DNA from: DASZVB01 sp036272055
GTDB taxonomy: Bacteria; Myxococcota_A; Polyangia; Polyangiales; Polyangiaceae
Direction: 5' to 3'
Length of the DNA stretch: 64,000 nucleotides
NCBI GenBank assembly: GCA_036272055.1
Contig: DATAZL010000105.1
Location: 110,128-174,127, forward strand
Numbering within the stretch: position 1 is the first letter of the stretch; each line of letters starts with the position of its first letter. The translations under genes and the position numbers were made by a program. The notes beneath the pieces were generated by a model, which saw only the letters and a list, made by a program, of their open reading frames with translations, had not been told where the DNA came from and searched no databases. This document shows, piece after piece, positions 32,072 to 40,771 of the stretch.

Positions 32072-32266
32072 GATGGGGAACCGGGTTCCGGGGGCGAAAC
32101 GCAGGTCGAAGTTCGGACGCTCGAGGTGTTCAAGCTCGACGCGGTCGGGACCTGGACGCTCGTCGGTAGCTGGGCGGGCGAAACGCGGGTCCGTGCGGAA
32201 CCGTTCGACGCCATCGAGCTCGACCTTTCCGTGCTCTGGGCGGACGTCGAGCTGCGCGGCGAGTGA
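32072..32266 (+). pseudogene. Uma2-family (DUF820) endonuclease-like fragment
   Basis: About 55 codons ending in TGA encode LEVFKLDAVGTWTLVGSW and AEPFDAIELDLSVLWADVEL. This is the typical C-terminal beta-sheet and helix of Uma2 proteins (EVFRL..W.LV.....VRAEPFDAIELDL..LW). The PD-(D/E)xK core that should precede it is absent. The frame upstream runs into basic low-complexity sequence without a start. It is a leftover of a deleted gene, lying in the 353-nt gap between the SDR and DUF790 genes. Nothing else is evident in that gap. Confidence 0.7.
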
Positions 32267-32354
32267 AGAGCCGGAGGACGCGGTCCGCGCAGCTGACTCT
32301 CAGGGCCGAAGCCGGTCTTCGACCTGCGCGAATTCGGACTACGATTTCCGAGAA

Positions 32355-33572
32355 CTACTCGCCGATGAGTGCGAGGACGGCGACGGGGTCTGGCTTCGAT
32401 TTGTAACGGAGGATGCGGGGATCGTCGGGGACGGGGGCGTCGTTGCAGCGACGGCGATCGTCGAGGTATACGATGGAGTGACGGAGATTGGCGGCGTCGC
32501 GACGCGCCAGCTCCTGCGCGACGTGTTCGGCGGTCCAGAAGCCGCACAGGTCGAGACGCCAGCGACGGGTAGCGTCGCCACGGTGCACCAGCTCGAGGTC
32601 GGACAGCTCCAGCACGCCGACGGCGTCTGCCGCGGAGGGCTCCCTGATCACGGTCCAGTTGCTCGCCGCGGTTTCGAAATCGGCGGCGAATCGGTGCTTC
32701 GCGCGCGCGAGGGGATCGGCCGGCTCCGACGGGAGCGGCGCACGGAATTCATCGACGGCGAGTGGATCACCGGGACGGATTACGAAGCGGAACCACGGGC
32801 GGCCGCGGGTGAGCGTGCACCACGCGGTGAGCTCGAAGCCGTCGCAGGTCGCGACGCACGCGAGCAGTGACACGAGCGCCTTCCCGTAGGCGTCCGCGTG
32901 GCGCGTGAGGGCGAGCGGACCTGTGATGTCGAGCGCGACGCGTGACGGCGCGTTGCCTCGGTCGTCTCCCGATGCACGACGGAGGGCCGGCTGCTCGACG
33001 GCGCAGATCAGACCGAGCCGGCGCGCTTGAACGAGCAAGCGTCGTGGATCGCCGGACGCGGTGAGACGCACGCTCGCGGAGCGACGGAGGAGCGACGAGG
33101 CGAGCGCGCGATTTGCCGCGAGTGCGAGGCTTGCCGGCGACAGCGTGGCGGGCAGGGACGGCACGCGTCGCTCGCTGCCGAGATCCGCAACGAGTGCGGC
33201 CTCGAGCGCCACGACAGGGACGTCGAGCTCGCTTGCGACGTGCGCAAGCACGTCCGTTCGCGGTGCGGACGTCATGCTCGCGGCGGCGCGGAAGACGTGC
33301 CATCGAGCATCCGCGGGGGGTACTGCGCTGGTCACGCGCGTCTCGAGCGACTCGAGCAGGTGGATCGCGACGCGAAGCTTCGACCGCGGCGCGGGCGACG
33401 TCAAAGGTTCGCGAAGACGTGCGGCGAGGTCGCTCCGCTTCTCGCCCTCTGCGCGTGCGTACTCGTCGAGCAGCGCGCATAGCCACGGGTGGTCGCGCTC
33501 GCCGAGATAGCGCGGCACGACGCGATCGCCCTCGAGACGTGAACTAAGCCGGAGCAGTGCGCGGGGCAGCAA
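32355..33572 (-). CDS. DUF790/Bax1-type nuclease, partner of XPB helicase
   Basis: 405 residues. The start is TTG 33572 (MLPRALLRLSSRL), as family members begin MLPxxLLR; it overlaps the helicase stop by 29 nt. The C-terminal motif WRLDLCGFWTAEHVAQEL corresponds to the family's EIVGFWTPEYL signature, part of a PD-(D/E)xK-like nuclease, here with Asp in place of Glu. Archaeal Bax1 (DUF790) binds XPB and is a Mg-dependent endonuclease in a repair-like pair. The gene order here (helicase then nuclease, overlapping) supports the same partnership. The DNA substrate in this organism is unknown. Confidence 0.85.
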   Translation of the reverse strand: MLPRALLRLSSRLEGDRVVPRYLGERDHPWLCALLDEYARAEGEKRSDLAARLREPLTSPAPRSKLRVAIHLLESLETRVTSAVPPADARWHVFRAAASMTSAPRTDVLAHVASELDVPVVALEAALVADLGSERRVPSLPATLSPASLALAANRALASSLLRRSASVRLTASGDPRRLLVQARRLGLICAVEQPALRRASGDDRGNAPSRVALDITGPLALTRHADAYGKALVSLLACVATCDGFELTAWCTLTRGRPWFRFVIRPGDPLAVDEFRAPLPSEPADPLARAKHRFAADFETAASNWTVIREPSAADAVGVLELSDLELVHRGDATRRWRLDLCGFWTAEHVAQELARRDAANLRHSIVYLDDRRRCNDAPVPDDPRILRYKSKPDPVAVLALIGE

Positions 33573-34913
33573 GGCTTCTCCTTTTCTGGCTGGTGCGGCG
33601 CGCCTCTGTCGTGGAGGCGGTGACGAGCTCGTACACGACGGCGTGCTTGCCGGGAGCGGGACGGAGGAGCCGGCCGATGCGCTGCACGTGCTCGCGCGCG
33701 CCGCCCGCTCCGGCCACGATGATGGCCACATCCGCGTCGGGGACGTCGATGCCCTCGTTCAGGACCCGGGAGCTCACGAGGGCGCGCAGCTCTCCGCGCC
33801 GGAAGGCGTCGAGCACGCGATCGCGCTCGGCACGCGGGATGTCGCACGTGATCGGCATGACGAGACGCTCGACAGCGATGGCGCAGGCAGCGTCGTTATC
33901 GGCGGTGAAGACGAGGATGCGCGCGTCACGGTGGCGTGCGAGGAGCGCACCCACGGCGTCACGCTTCGCCCGCGTGAAGCCGAGCATCTTCCGCGAGCGA
34001 TGGAACGCGGCGAGCGCGAGGCGCCCCTCGCTCGACCGGGACGCCATACCGACGAACTCCTGCCACGTGCCGCCCGGATGCTCGCGGCGAAACGCGCGAT
34101 TCGCGTCGGCAATACGCGATGATCGGCTTGATATCGCGCGCGCTCGTCCGGCTCGAGCCCGAGAGGGATCACGACGACCTCGAAGTCCGCGAGCCACTTG
34201 CCGGCGAGATCGGGCACGCTCTGCGTGTACACGACGGGACCGAGCAACGTCTCGAGACGCCGGAGCGCGTCGCCTTCCGGCGGCGTCGCCGTCAAGCCGA
34301 GACGCTTCCGTGCAACGCACTTCTCGAGCGCCTCGTCGCGCAGCGTCAGGCCGAAGTGATGCGCCTCGTCGACGACGAGCAACTCGAACGCGTTCCCGAG
34401 CCGCGGCATGTAACGGTGCGCGCTCGCGAACGTCGACACAGTGAGCGCCTCGACCCGGTGCACGCCGTCACCGAGGCAACCGAGCGGCCCGTCGTAAATG
34501 CGAGCGAGCTCTGCGAGCCATTGGCGGAGGAGCGCGCGCGTCGGCACGAGACAGAGCGCGCGCGCCTTCGACGTGGCGAGGATCGCCGTCGCGACGCGCG
34601 TCTTCCCGCTTCCCGTCGGCAGGACGACGAGGCCGCGATGCCCTGCCGTCTCCCAGGCCGTCACCGCAGCTTGCTGATAAGGACGCAGCTCGATGGCGCG
34701 AAATGCCGCGGGCGCGCCGCGCTCCGGAGGCACGACCTCGTCGCGAACGGGCAATCCACGCTGGACGAGCGCGTCGAGCACGTCACCATGACGGAACGCG
34801 GGCGCCCGAAAGAGCCCGACGCGCGCGTCCCAGGTGACGCCAGGGAGCGACGCCACACCGACGTCCGGAGCTTCCACGAGCACGAGCGATCCGTCGTCGA
34901 AGAGAAGCCGCAT
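33544..34913 (-). pseudogene. XPB/Rad25-like SF2 helicase with an internal frameshift
   Basis: The start is ATG 34913 (MRLLFDDGSLVL). The first frame carries motif I LPTGSGKTRVA, motif II VVDEAHHFG and LTATPP, and runs to about 34135 (LEPDERARYQADH). The remaining helicase domain is in another frame to the stop at 33544: ANRAFRREHPGGTWQEFVG, SSRVLNEGIDVPDADVAII (motif V) and HVQRIGRLLRP (motif VI). A single missing base (or two extra) between about 34120 and 34140 explains the break. Both halves are otherwise intact and motif-complete, so this is either a very recent mutation, a sequencing error or programmed frameshifting. The nuclease partner follows directly. Confidence 0.82.
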
Positions 34914-35070
34914 GCAGGTCCGTCCAGCGCCTCGTCGGACGCCGAGGGGACGGGTTGCGGGAAATGCGCACTTTGCCCGACGCGCTCCGGCCGACTCGCC
35001 TTGCTTTCTGGCGGAAAGGCGAGCGTAGTCTGTCGACGGCGTTTTTGCCGCCAGCAAGCAGAGGCACTTC

Positions 35071-35205
35071 ATGGGCGACAAGTCCCCCAAGCAGAAGCAG
35101 CGCGAAAAAGAACAGAAGACTGCCGTCAAGACGCAGACGAAGACCAATCAGGCGAACCGCCAGGCGTCCTTCTCGGCGAGCGCGAACAAGGACAAGAAGA
35201 AGTAG
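35071..35205 (+). CDS. Small lysine/glutamine-rich conserved protein
   Basis: 44 residues beginning MGDKSPKQKQREKEQKT and ending KDKKK, highly charged and probably disordered or helical. An AGAGG element lies 7-11 nt upstream of the ATG. Proteins of this size and composition with the same MGDKSPK start are known as uncharacterised conserved small proteins in proteobacteria. It precedes rsmE by 15 nt on the same strand. The function is unknown; binding to nucleic acid or ribosomes would suit the charge. Confidence 0.75.
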   Translation: MGDKSPKQKQREKEQKTAVKTQTKTNQANRQASFSASANKDKKK

Positions 35206-35220
35206 CCTCCCGCCGCGCGC

Positions 35221-35967
35221 ATGTACCCTGCGGTCAACGCTCCGATGGTTCACGCCGGGACGCTCGTCCCTGGCCAGCGAATCACGCTGACCCCCGAACA
35301 CGCGCGCGGCCTTCGCTTCCGTGAGGTGAACCCTAAAGAGGCGTTCACCCTGGTCGACGACGCGGGCCGCTTCTTCCGTGCGTCTCTGACATCGCTCGCC
35401 GAAGGCGGCGGGGAAGCGCTGGTGTACGAGGCGATGACGCAATCGCCCGAGTCGCCTGCGCACATCACGCTGCTCTGTGCGGTGCTCGCACGGCAGCGCA
35501 TGCTCGTCGTGATCCAGAAAGCGACGGAGCTCGGCGCGGTGCGCGTCGTGCCCATCATCTCGGAGCGCTCCGTCCAGCGCGCTGGTCTCGCGCACGAGAA
35601 GGCACATGCCTGGCCCGGTCAGGCGCTGCGCGCGGTGCGGCAGTGCCGTCGCGCGAGCGTGCCGGAGGTTCGCCCCGCAGTAACGCTCGGAGCGGCTCTC
35701 GACGACGCGAGCTTCGCCGGCGCGACACGTCGGTTCTACCTGGACGACCAGGGTGACGATTCGAAGCGCGCTGCGGGAGGCGGGACCCCGACTCCGACCG
35801 AGATCGCGTTCGCGGTGGGGCCCGAGGGCGGTTGGACGGACGCGGAGCGCGCATTGTTGCGAGCGCGTGGCGCGACGGGTCTGCGCTTCGGAGGCCGCGT
35901 GCTGCGCGCCGAGACCGCGGTGCTCGTCGGCGTGGCGTGGCTCCAGGCCGCGTTCGGCGATATGTGA
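35221..35967 (+). CDS. rsmE: 16S rRNA (uracil(1498)-N3)-methyltransferase RsmE
   Basis: 248 residues. RsmE methylates N3 of U1498 in 16S rRNA with SAM. An N-terminal PUA-like beta-barrel (about 10-70) is followed by a SPOUT trefoil-knot domain with LVVIQKATELGAVRVVPIIS. The knot motifs are AVGPEGGW (about 198-205) and LRFGGRVLRAETA near the C-terminus, which are diagnostic for the family. ATG 35221 has a weak ribosome-binding site; an in-frame ATG nine codons on is an alternative. Confidence 0.93.
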   Translation: MYPAVNAPMVHAGTLVPGQRITLTPEHARGLRFREVNPKEAFTLVDDAGRFFRASLTSLAEGGGEALVYEAMTQSPESPAHITLLCAVLARQRMLVVIQKATELGAVRVVPIISERSVQRAGLAHEKAHAWPGQALRAVRQCRRASVPEVRPAVTLGAALDDASFAGATRRFYLDDQGDDSKRAAGGGTPTPTEIAFAVGPEGGWTDAERALLRARGATGLRFGGRVLRAETAVLVGVAWLQAAFGDM

Positions 35968-36033
35968 CGTCTACTCATTCGGTGAAGAAGGTCGTGGACA
36001 CGAAGAAGTGACATTCCCGGTTTGGGTCGCCCG

Positions 36034-36073
36034 TTGACATCGCCCGTGGCCGTCTCATATTACGATTGTAATA
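36034..36073 (+). promoter_or_regulatory. Sigma70-type promoter overlapped by palindromic (BlaI-like) operator
   Basis: TTGACA (36034-36039), a 17-nt spacer and ATATTA (36057-36062) make a near-consensus housekeeping promoter. The perfect palindrome TATTAC-GATT-GTAATA (36058-36073) covers the -10 box and the region just after it. Its TAC/GTA half sites resemble BlaI/MecI/CopY operators. A repressor bound there would block the SDR gene that starts at 36099. No regulator gene is adjacent. Confidence 0.65.
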
Positions 36074-36098
36074 CGACGTTCACGAAAGGGTTGCGCCG

Positions 36099-36842
36099 AT
36101 GGGTAAGCTCGACGGCAAGGTTGCGGTGGTGACGGGGGGGAGTACCGGGATCGGGTTTGCTTCGGCGCGGCGGCTTGCCGCGGAGGGGGCTCACGTGTTC
36201 ATCACGGGCCGCCGCAAGGACGAGCTCGACGCGGCGGTGAAGGAGCTCGGCAAGAACGTGACGGCGGTTCAGGGTGACGTGTCGAAGCTCGCCGACCTCG
36301 ACCGACTGTTCGCGACGGTGAAGGCGTCGAAGGCGCGCATCGACGTGCTGTTCGCGAACGCGGGCATCGCCGAGCCGGCGCCCTTCGGCGAGATCACCGA
36401 GGAGGCGTTCGACCGGCACTTCGGGATCAACGTGAAGGGTGCGCTCTTCACGGTGCAGAAGGCCCTGCCGCTCCTCGCGGATGGCGCGTCGGTGATCCTG
36501 ACGTCGTCGATCGTCGGATCCAAGGGGCTGGGCGCGGTGAGCGTCTACAGCGCGACGAAGGCGGCGCTCCGCTCGTTTGCTCGCACCTGGACGACGGATC
36601 TGAAGAGCCGCAAGATCCGGGTCAACGTGGTGAGCCCGGGAGCGGTGAACACGCCCGGACTGCAGGGGCTCGCGAGGACGGACAGCGACGGCCTCACTGA
36701 GGCGTACAAGGATCGCGTTCCCCTCGGGCGCGTCGGGGTCCCCGACGACATCGCGAACGCGGTGCTGTTTCTCGCCTCGGACGAGAGCAGCTACGTGACG
36801 GGGACGGAGCTGTTCGTGGACGGCGGCCTCGCGCAGGTGTGA
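36099..36842 (+). CDS. SDR-family oxidoreductase (FabG-like)
   Basis: 247 residues, a complete classical SDR. TGGSTGIG (12-19) binds the cofactor and the following GRRKDEL loop suggests NADP(H). FANAGIA, SSIVGS and the Y-S-A-T-K catalytic pair follow, with the C-terminal FVDGGLAQV typical of FabG-like enzymes. A Shine-Dalgarno-like AAAGGG lies about 9 nt before the ATG. It is the first gene behind the operator-bearing promoter and so is likely repressed until an inducer appears. The substrate is unknown. Confidence 0.92.
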   Translation: MGKLDGKVAVVTGGSTGIGFASARRLAAEGAHVFITGRRKDELDAAVKELGKNVTAVQGDVSKLADLDRLFATVKASKARIDVLFANAGIAEPAPFGEITEEAFDRHFGINVKGALFTVQKALPLLADGASVILTSSIVGSKGLGAVSVYSATKAALRSFARTWTTDLKSRKIRVNVVSPGAVNTPGLQGLARTDSDGLTEAYKDRVPLGRVGVPDDIANAVLFLASDESSYVTGTELFVDGGLAQV

Positions 36843-36918
36843 CGATGTACGGCTCGAGGCCAGCACGCGGTGACGCGGTCGGCCTCGCAACGGCCCGGGA
36901 TTCGGTTAGACTCCGTCG

Positions 36919-37176
36919 ATGTCGGAGTTCCGGATCGTCGGCAGTGGACGGCCGCAGTGGTTCATGGTTCGCGGCGGAGACGTTCCGGCGGTGCCGTTCA
37001 GCGTGGTGGGGCCGAAGGGGGTTCGCTACACGGTCGCCAAGACCCAGGAGCGGACCCCGAACGACCACCCCGATCGCGACGATCGGCTCTTCATGTTCAC
37101 CATCGCCGAATCAGGGCCCGAGCCGCCCGCCAAGGGCACCCTGACGGTGGACCCCGACGACGGCGTGCGCGGCTGA
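36919..37176 (+). CDS. Small hypothetical protein
   Basis: 85 residues with coding-like third-position GC. It has two short beta-rich halves (FRIVGSGRPQWFMVRGGDVP, DRLFMFTIAESGP) and a Pro/Asp-rich tail. There is no signal peptide, membrane helix or known motif. It lies 76 nt after the SDR on the same strand and may be read from the same promoter. Its function is unknown. Confidence 0.55.
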   Translation: MSEFRIVGSGRPQWFMVRGGDVPAVPFSVVGPKGVRYTVAKTQERTPNDHPDRDDRLFMFTIAESGPEPPAKGTLTVDPDDGVRG

Positions 37177-37185
37177 GTTTATTCA

Positions 37186-37202
37186 CGGGGGCCTTGCCCC
37201 CG
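37186..37202. terminator. GC-rich hairpin, possible terminator
   Basis: CGGGGGC-CTT-GCCCCCG is a perfect 7-bp stem with a 3-nt loop just after the stop of the small hypothetical gene. No T-run follows, so it may act as a pause site rather than a true intrinsic terminator. Confidence 0.4.
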
Positions 37203-37285
37203 CGGCTCGCTTGCGGCTTACACGACGGAGCGCCCTTACGTCAGTGAATTTGGACGGCGCGCGGTGGGTCGGTATGCTCCGGCTC

Positions 37286-37609
37286 ATGCCGGGTGCCGCG
37301 CAGGAACGCTGGTTCGTGTACATGGCGCGCTGCGCGGACGGCACGCTCTACACCGGTATCGCGCGGGACGTCGCGGCGCGCATCGCCGCGCACGACTCGG
37401 GACGCGGCGCACGCTACACGCGGGGGCGCGGGCCGCTGACGGTGTGCGCGACACGACGCTGTAACTCGAAGGCGACGGCACTCCGTCTCGAAGCGGCGAT
37501 CAAGCGGCTCCCACGCGATCACAAGACGCGCCTGACGGAGCACGCGCTGAAGACGCTCGCGCGCCAGTGCAGCACGCGCACGCGCGAGTCCCTCGCCGTC
37601 GCGCGCTGA
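37286..37609 (+). CDS. GIY-YIG nuclease superfamily protein (YhbQ-like)
   Basis: 107 residues. The GIY-YIG core is WFVYMARCADGTLYTGIARD (V-Y-M...L-Y-T-G-I), with the catalytic Arg in ARIAAHDSGRGARYT and the helix ALRLEAAIKRLPR. The length and layout match the single-domain YhbQ/UPF0213 group, whose members may act on DNA but are poorly studied. Two ATGs are possible (37274 and 37286); the second places the core at the usual distance from the N-terminus. Confidence 0.88.
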   Translation: MPGAAQERWFVYMARCADGTLYTGIARDVAARIAAHDSGRGARYTRGRGPLTVCATRRCNSKATALRLEAAIKRLPRDHKTRLTEHALKTLARQCSTRTRESLAVAR

Positions 37610-37626
37610 AACGGCGTTCGAGCGAT

Positions 37627-38952
37627 TCAGCTCCGTCGCGCGGGCGGCGGCGTGGGTTGCGCCTTGGGGCGCTCTTCGGGGGCGTTGCTGATGCCGCCGA
37701 TGCCGGCGCCGGTGATGACCTTGGCGGCCATGAGGGTTTGAACGACGCGGAGGACGTCGTCGGCGCCGGTGCTGACGGCGCTGTGCTCACCACCGCCGCT
37801 TCCGCCGGTCGTGCCGAAGTTGACGAACTGGCTGTTGGAGAGCGCAGCGGCGACCTGCTGAGTGAGCTCGGGAGCGAGCTCGAGCCTCTTCAGATCGAGG
37901 TACGCGCCGCCCGCCTCGGCGAGGGCCTGGGCCTTCATGCGGATGGCCTCCGATTCGGCCTGGGCGATGGCGCGGATGCGGGCGGCCTGGGCGCGGCCCT
38001 CCGCTTCTTGCTGGATGACGTTCTGCTCGGCGTCGGCGCGCGCTTGCGTGATCTGGTTCGCGCCGAGCTCCGCCTCGCGCTGCTGGCGAACCGCGGCTTG
38101 CTTCTCGGCCTCGGCGCGCGCGATGGACGCGCCGTTGGAGGCGATCTGCATGTTCAGGTTCTTCTCCTGGTCGTTGATCTTCTGGGCGGCCTCGAGCTGG
38201 GCGATGCGAGCACGCTGTTCTTCGCGTGCCTGCACGACGTCGGCGTCGGCCTTGGCGCGGGCGGCGGATTCGCGACGGCGAGCGTCGGCGACCTCGCTGA
38301 GCACGGCCTTGATGTTCAGGCTGTTGAACGACAGACCGAGGTCGAGGAGCTCGCGCGAGCACGCGTCCTTGATGATGACGGCAAGCTCGTCGTCGTCACT
38401 GCGCGGTGGAAGGGCGAGCTCCGTCGTGCCGGCGAGCGCGAGCGCCGCGCCGGTGGGAGACGCGCTCGAGGCCGGTGCGGCAAGCGCGGAGCGCGCGTTG
38501 AAGAGCTGGTCGTGCTTGAGGAGGTTGATCGCGCGTCGACCGGCGGAAGAGAGCACGTCGGTGAGGGTGGAGAGCTGCTCGCCGCCGGACTTGGAGAAGA
38601 ACTTGTTGGCGGCGGTGTTCACCATGGCCTCGTCTTCACCGACGCTGACGATGGCGGACGCCCTCACGGTGACCTTGACCGGCGCGGGACGGCCGGTGTT
38701 GTCGACGTCCGCGGTCTGGTCGGTGATCTCGATGTCGACGTTGATCGCCTGGGCGGGGATGAAGCGCACCTGGGTGACGACGGGGACGATGAGGGCCTTG
38801 CTCGGGCCGCGGTAGATTCTCAGGTTGCGTCCGCGGCTCGCGAGGAGGATCTCGCCCGCGTCCACGCTACGAAGGAAGGTCGTGATGATGACGGACGTCA
38901 GCACGAGGACGAAGAGGACGACGGACGCCGCGATGATCAGCGAAGGTTCCAT
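37627..38952 (-). CDS. Flotillin-like SPFH/band-7 membrane protein
   Basis: 441 residues from ATG 38952. An N-terminal membrane helix (SLIIAASVVLFVLVLTSVII) is followed by the SPFH domain (IPAQAINVDIEITDQTAD through LLDLGLSFNSLNIKAVLSEV). A long coiled coil with Ala/Glu repeats (about 225-375) and a Gly-rich C-terminus complete it. This is the flotillin/YuaG arrangement; such proteins organise membrane microdomains. The NfeD-like gene lies just upstream on the same strand, the usual partner. The C-terminus is Pro-rich and probably disordered. Confidence 0.9.
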   Translation of the reverse strand: MEPSLIIAASVVLFVLVLTSVIITTFLRSVDAGEILLASRGRNLRIYRGPSKALIVPVVTQVRFIPAQAINVDIEITDQTADVDNTGRPAPVKVTVRASAIVSVGEDEAMVNTAANKFFSKSGGEQLSTLTDVLSSAGRRAINLLKHDQLFNARSALAAPASSASPTGAALALAGTTELALPPRSDDDELAVIIKDACSRELLDLGLSFNSLNIKAVLSEVADARRRESAARAKADADVVQAREEQRARIAQLEAAQKINDQEKNLNMQIASNGASIARAEAEKQAAVRQQREAELGANQITQARADAEQNVIQQEAEGRAQAARIRAIAQAESEAIRMKAQALAEAGGAYLDLKRLELAPELTQQVAAALSNSQFVNFGTTGGSGGGEHSAVSTGADDVLRVVQTLMAAKVITGAGIGGISNAPEERPKAQPTPPPARRS

Positions 38953-39062
38953 GAGATCCTTCGGTCTACTCCGCTTCTCCGGCGGTTGCACGCGGCTCAA
39001 AGCGTGGACCGCCGACGGCCTCGACGACGAGGGCTCCCGTCCCCCAAATGATATTGCGCCGG

Positions 39063-39689
39063 CTAGACGACTGAGACGGTGACGCGCTCGCGGCTTGCGT
39101 CGACGGACTCGATGACGAGGCGATCACCGACCTTGACGGGCAGGCTCTGCTGGTCGTCGCGGAGGCGCGCGGAGAGCTGCACGCGCCGGCCGTCGCGCAC
39201 GGTCGAGACCATGCCGCGGCCGTTGCGGAAGGGCACGACGGCCTGGGCCTCGTTGAGGACCAGGGCCTCGAGGGGCGAGCTCGCGTCGGACTGGAAGCGG
39301 AAGACGAGACGCCACAAGGGACGCACGAGGGCCCATTCGACCAGCAGGGTGGGCAGGATCACCGCAATTGCGGCAAGCGACGTGGTCAGATGGAAGGCGT
39401 GGGTCGCGGCGTTGCCGAACGCGCCGTAGACGGCGAGGACGCTGAAGACCGCTCGCGGCGACGGAAGGAAGCGGAGGGCGCTCTGGTGATGGGCGTCCGC
39501 GGGCAGGATCGCCGCGTCGCGGGCACCTGCTTGCGGCGCTCCATGAGCGTGGCCGATGCCGTGAGAGACGCCGTGGCCGATGCCGCCATGGCCGACACCG
39601 TGGCCGGAAAGTGCGTGGCCGTGCGCGAAGGCGGGGATCGCGAGCGCAATCAGTCCGACGAGGCCGATGACCATCAACGTGAGGAACAT
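39063..39689 (-). CDS. NfeD/YuaF-like membrane protein, flotillin partner
   Basis: 208 residues. A first membrane helix is followed by a His/Gly-rich loop (GHGVGHGGIGHGVSHGIGHA) that might bind metal. Two more helices come next (FSVLAVYGAFG, LAAIAVILPTLLVEWALV), then a soluble beta-barrel (SPLEALVLNEAQAVVPFRNG to SRERVTVSVV) of the NfeD OB-fold type. It precedes the flotillin-like gene by 110 nt on the same strand, the standard operon order. NfeD/YuaF proteins stabilise flotillin assemblies; the His-rich loop is an unusual addition. Confidence 0.82.
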   Translation of the reverse strand: MFLTLMVIGLVGLIALAIPAFAHGHALSGHGVGHGGIGHGVSHGIGHAHGAPQAGARDAAILPADAHHQSALRFLPSPRAVFSVLAVYGAFGNAATHAFHLTTSLAAIAVILPTLLVEWALVRPLWRLVFRFQSDASSPLEALVLNEAQAVVPFRNGRGMVSTVRDGRRVQLSARLRDDQQSLPVKVGDRLVIESVDASRERVTVSVV

Positions 39690-39900
39690 GGGAGTGCCGG
39701 AGTTTCAGTCTAGCGCTCCGCCAGAAGGCCGTGCGACGAAATGCCCCACCGGCGGAGCGATTGGCAACGCGCGTGAAACGAAGGCGATTTTCTGGTGGTG
39801 CATTATTCCGGGCGATTCGTCCGTCGCGAGGGCACCGCGCGTGTAGAAGCTCGTGGCCCTCGCGCCTTCGTTCGCAGACCAAGAATCGCACACCCACACC

Positions 39901-40710
39901 ATGCAGATCCGTATCGGATACGAGCTTCGTTACACGTTCCCGCAGCCGACTCCGATGATCCTGACCCTGAACGTGCACTACTCGCGCGTCGGTGATCTGG
40001 TGGCGCCGGATCACATGCGCACCGATCCGCAGGTGCCGATGCGCGGCTACCGGGACGGCTTCGGCAACTGGTGCACGCGGCTCGTCGCGCCAGCTGGGAC
40101 GATGCGGATCTGGAGCGACGCTGTCGTGCACGACAGCGGAGTGACGGACATCGTCGCGCCGTGGGCGGAGCAGACGCCGGCCGAGCAGCTCCCCGACGAC
40201 ACGCTGCTCTTCCTGCTCGGCAGCCGTTACTGCGAGACGGATCTTCTGTCGGAGACGGCGTGGAAGATGTTCGCGCACGGGCCGACCGGGTGGCAGCGCG
40301 TGCAGGCGATCTGCGACTTCGTGAATCGACACATCACGTTCGGCTATGAGTTCGCGAGCCCGACGAAGACGGCGTGGCAGGTGTTCAACGAGCGGCGCGG
40401 CGTGTGCCGCGACTTCGCGCACCTCGCGATCGCGCTCTGCCGCTCCCTGAACATTCCGGCGCGTTACTGCACGGGCTACCTCGGCGACATCGGGGTGCCC
40501 CCGGTCGACGCGCCGATGGACTTTGCCGGCTGGTTCGAGGCGTACCTCGGTGGGCAATGGTACACCTTCGATCCCCGCAACAACACCCCGCGCATCGGCC
40601 GGATCTTGATCGCGAAGGGACGGGACGCGGCCGACGTGGCGATCAATACTACCTTCGGACCGAACACGCTCGACACCTTCCTCGTCAAGACGGACGAAGT
40701 ATTGATGTAG
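39901..40710 (+). CDS. Transglutaminase-like Cys protease-fold protein, Anbu-associated
   Basis: 269 residues from ATG 39901. The N-terminal beta domain (IGYELRYTFPQPTPMILTLN) is the one found before transglutaminase cores. The core has the catalytic Cys in ERRGVCRDFAHLAIALC (about 168) and Asp in WYTFDPRNN. The position usually held by His before the W-F-E strand reads D-F-A-G-W-F-E, so the His may be absent or elsewhere; this variant may be normal in the subgroup. IGRILIAKGRDAADVA is a conserved tail. The gene is 61 nt upstream of Anbu on the same strand, matching the known Anbu neighbourhood. Confidence 0.88.
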   Translation: MQIRIGYELRYTFPQPTPMILTLNVHYSRVGDLVAPDHMRTDPQVPMRGYRDGFGNWCTRLVAPAGTMRIWSDAVVHDSGVTDIVAPWAEQTPAEQLPDDTLLFLLGSRYCETDLLSETAWKMFAHGPTGWQRVQAICDFVNRHITFGYEFASPTKTAWQVFNERRGVCRDFAHLAIALCRSLNIPARYCTGYLGDIGVPPVDAPMDFAGWFEAYLGGQWYTFDPRNNTPRIGRILIAKGRDAADVAINTTFGPNTLDTFLVKTDEVLM

Positions 40711-40771
40711 GCCGCCGCTCACGGGCGGACCGTGTCACCGCGATTCGACGGCCCGAAGAAAGCGAGACGGC

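Noticed and set aside
34993..35016. Inverted repeat CTCGCCTT...AAGGCGAG upstream of the 44-residue protein as a riboswitch or operator
   Set aside because: It is a single weak 8-bp match with a 13-nt loop and no supporting features, and could be chance in GC-rich DNA.
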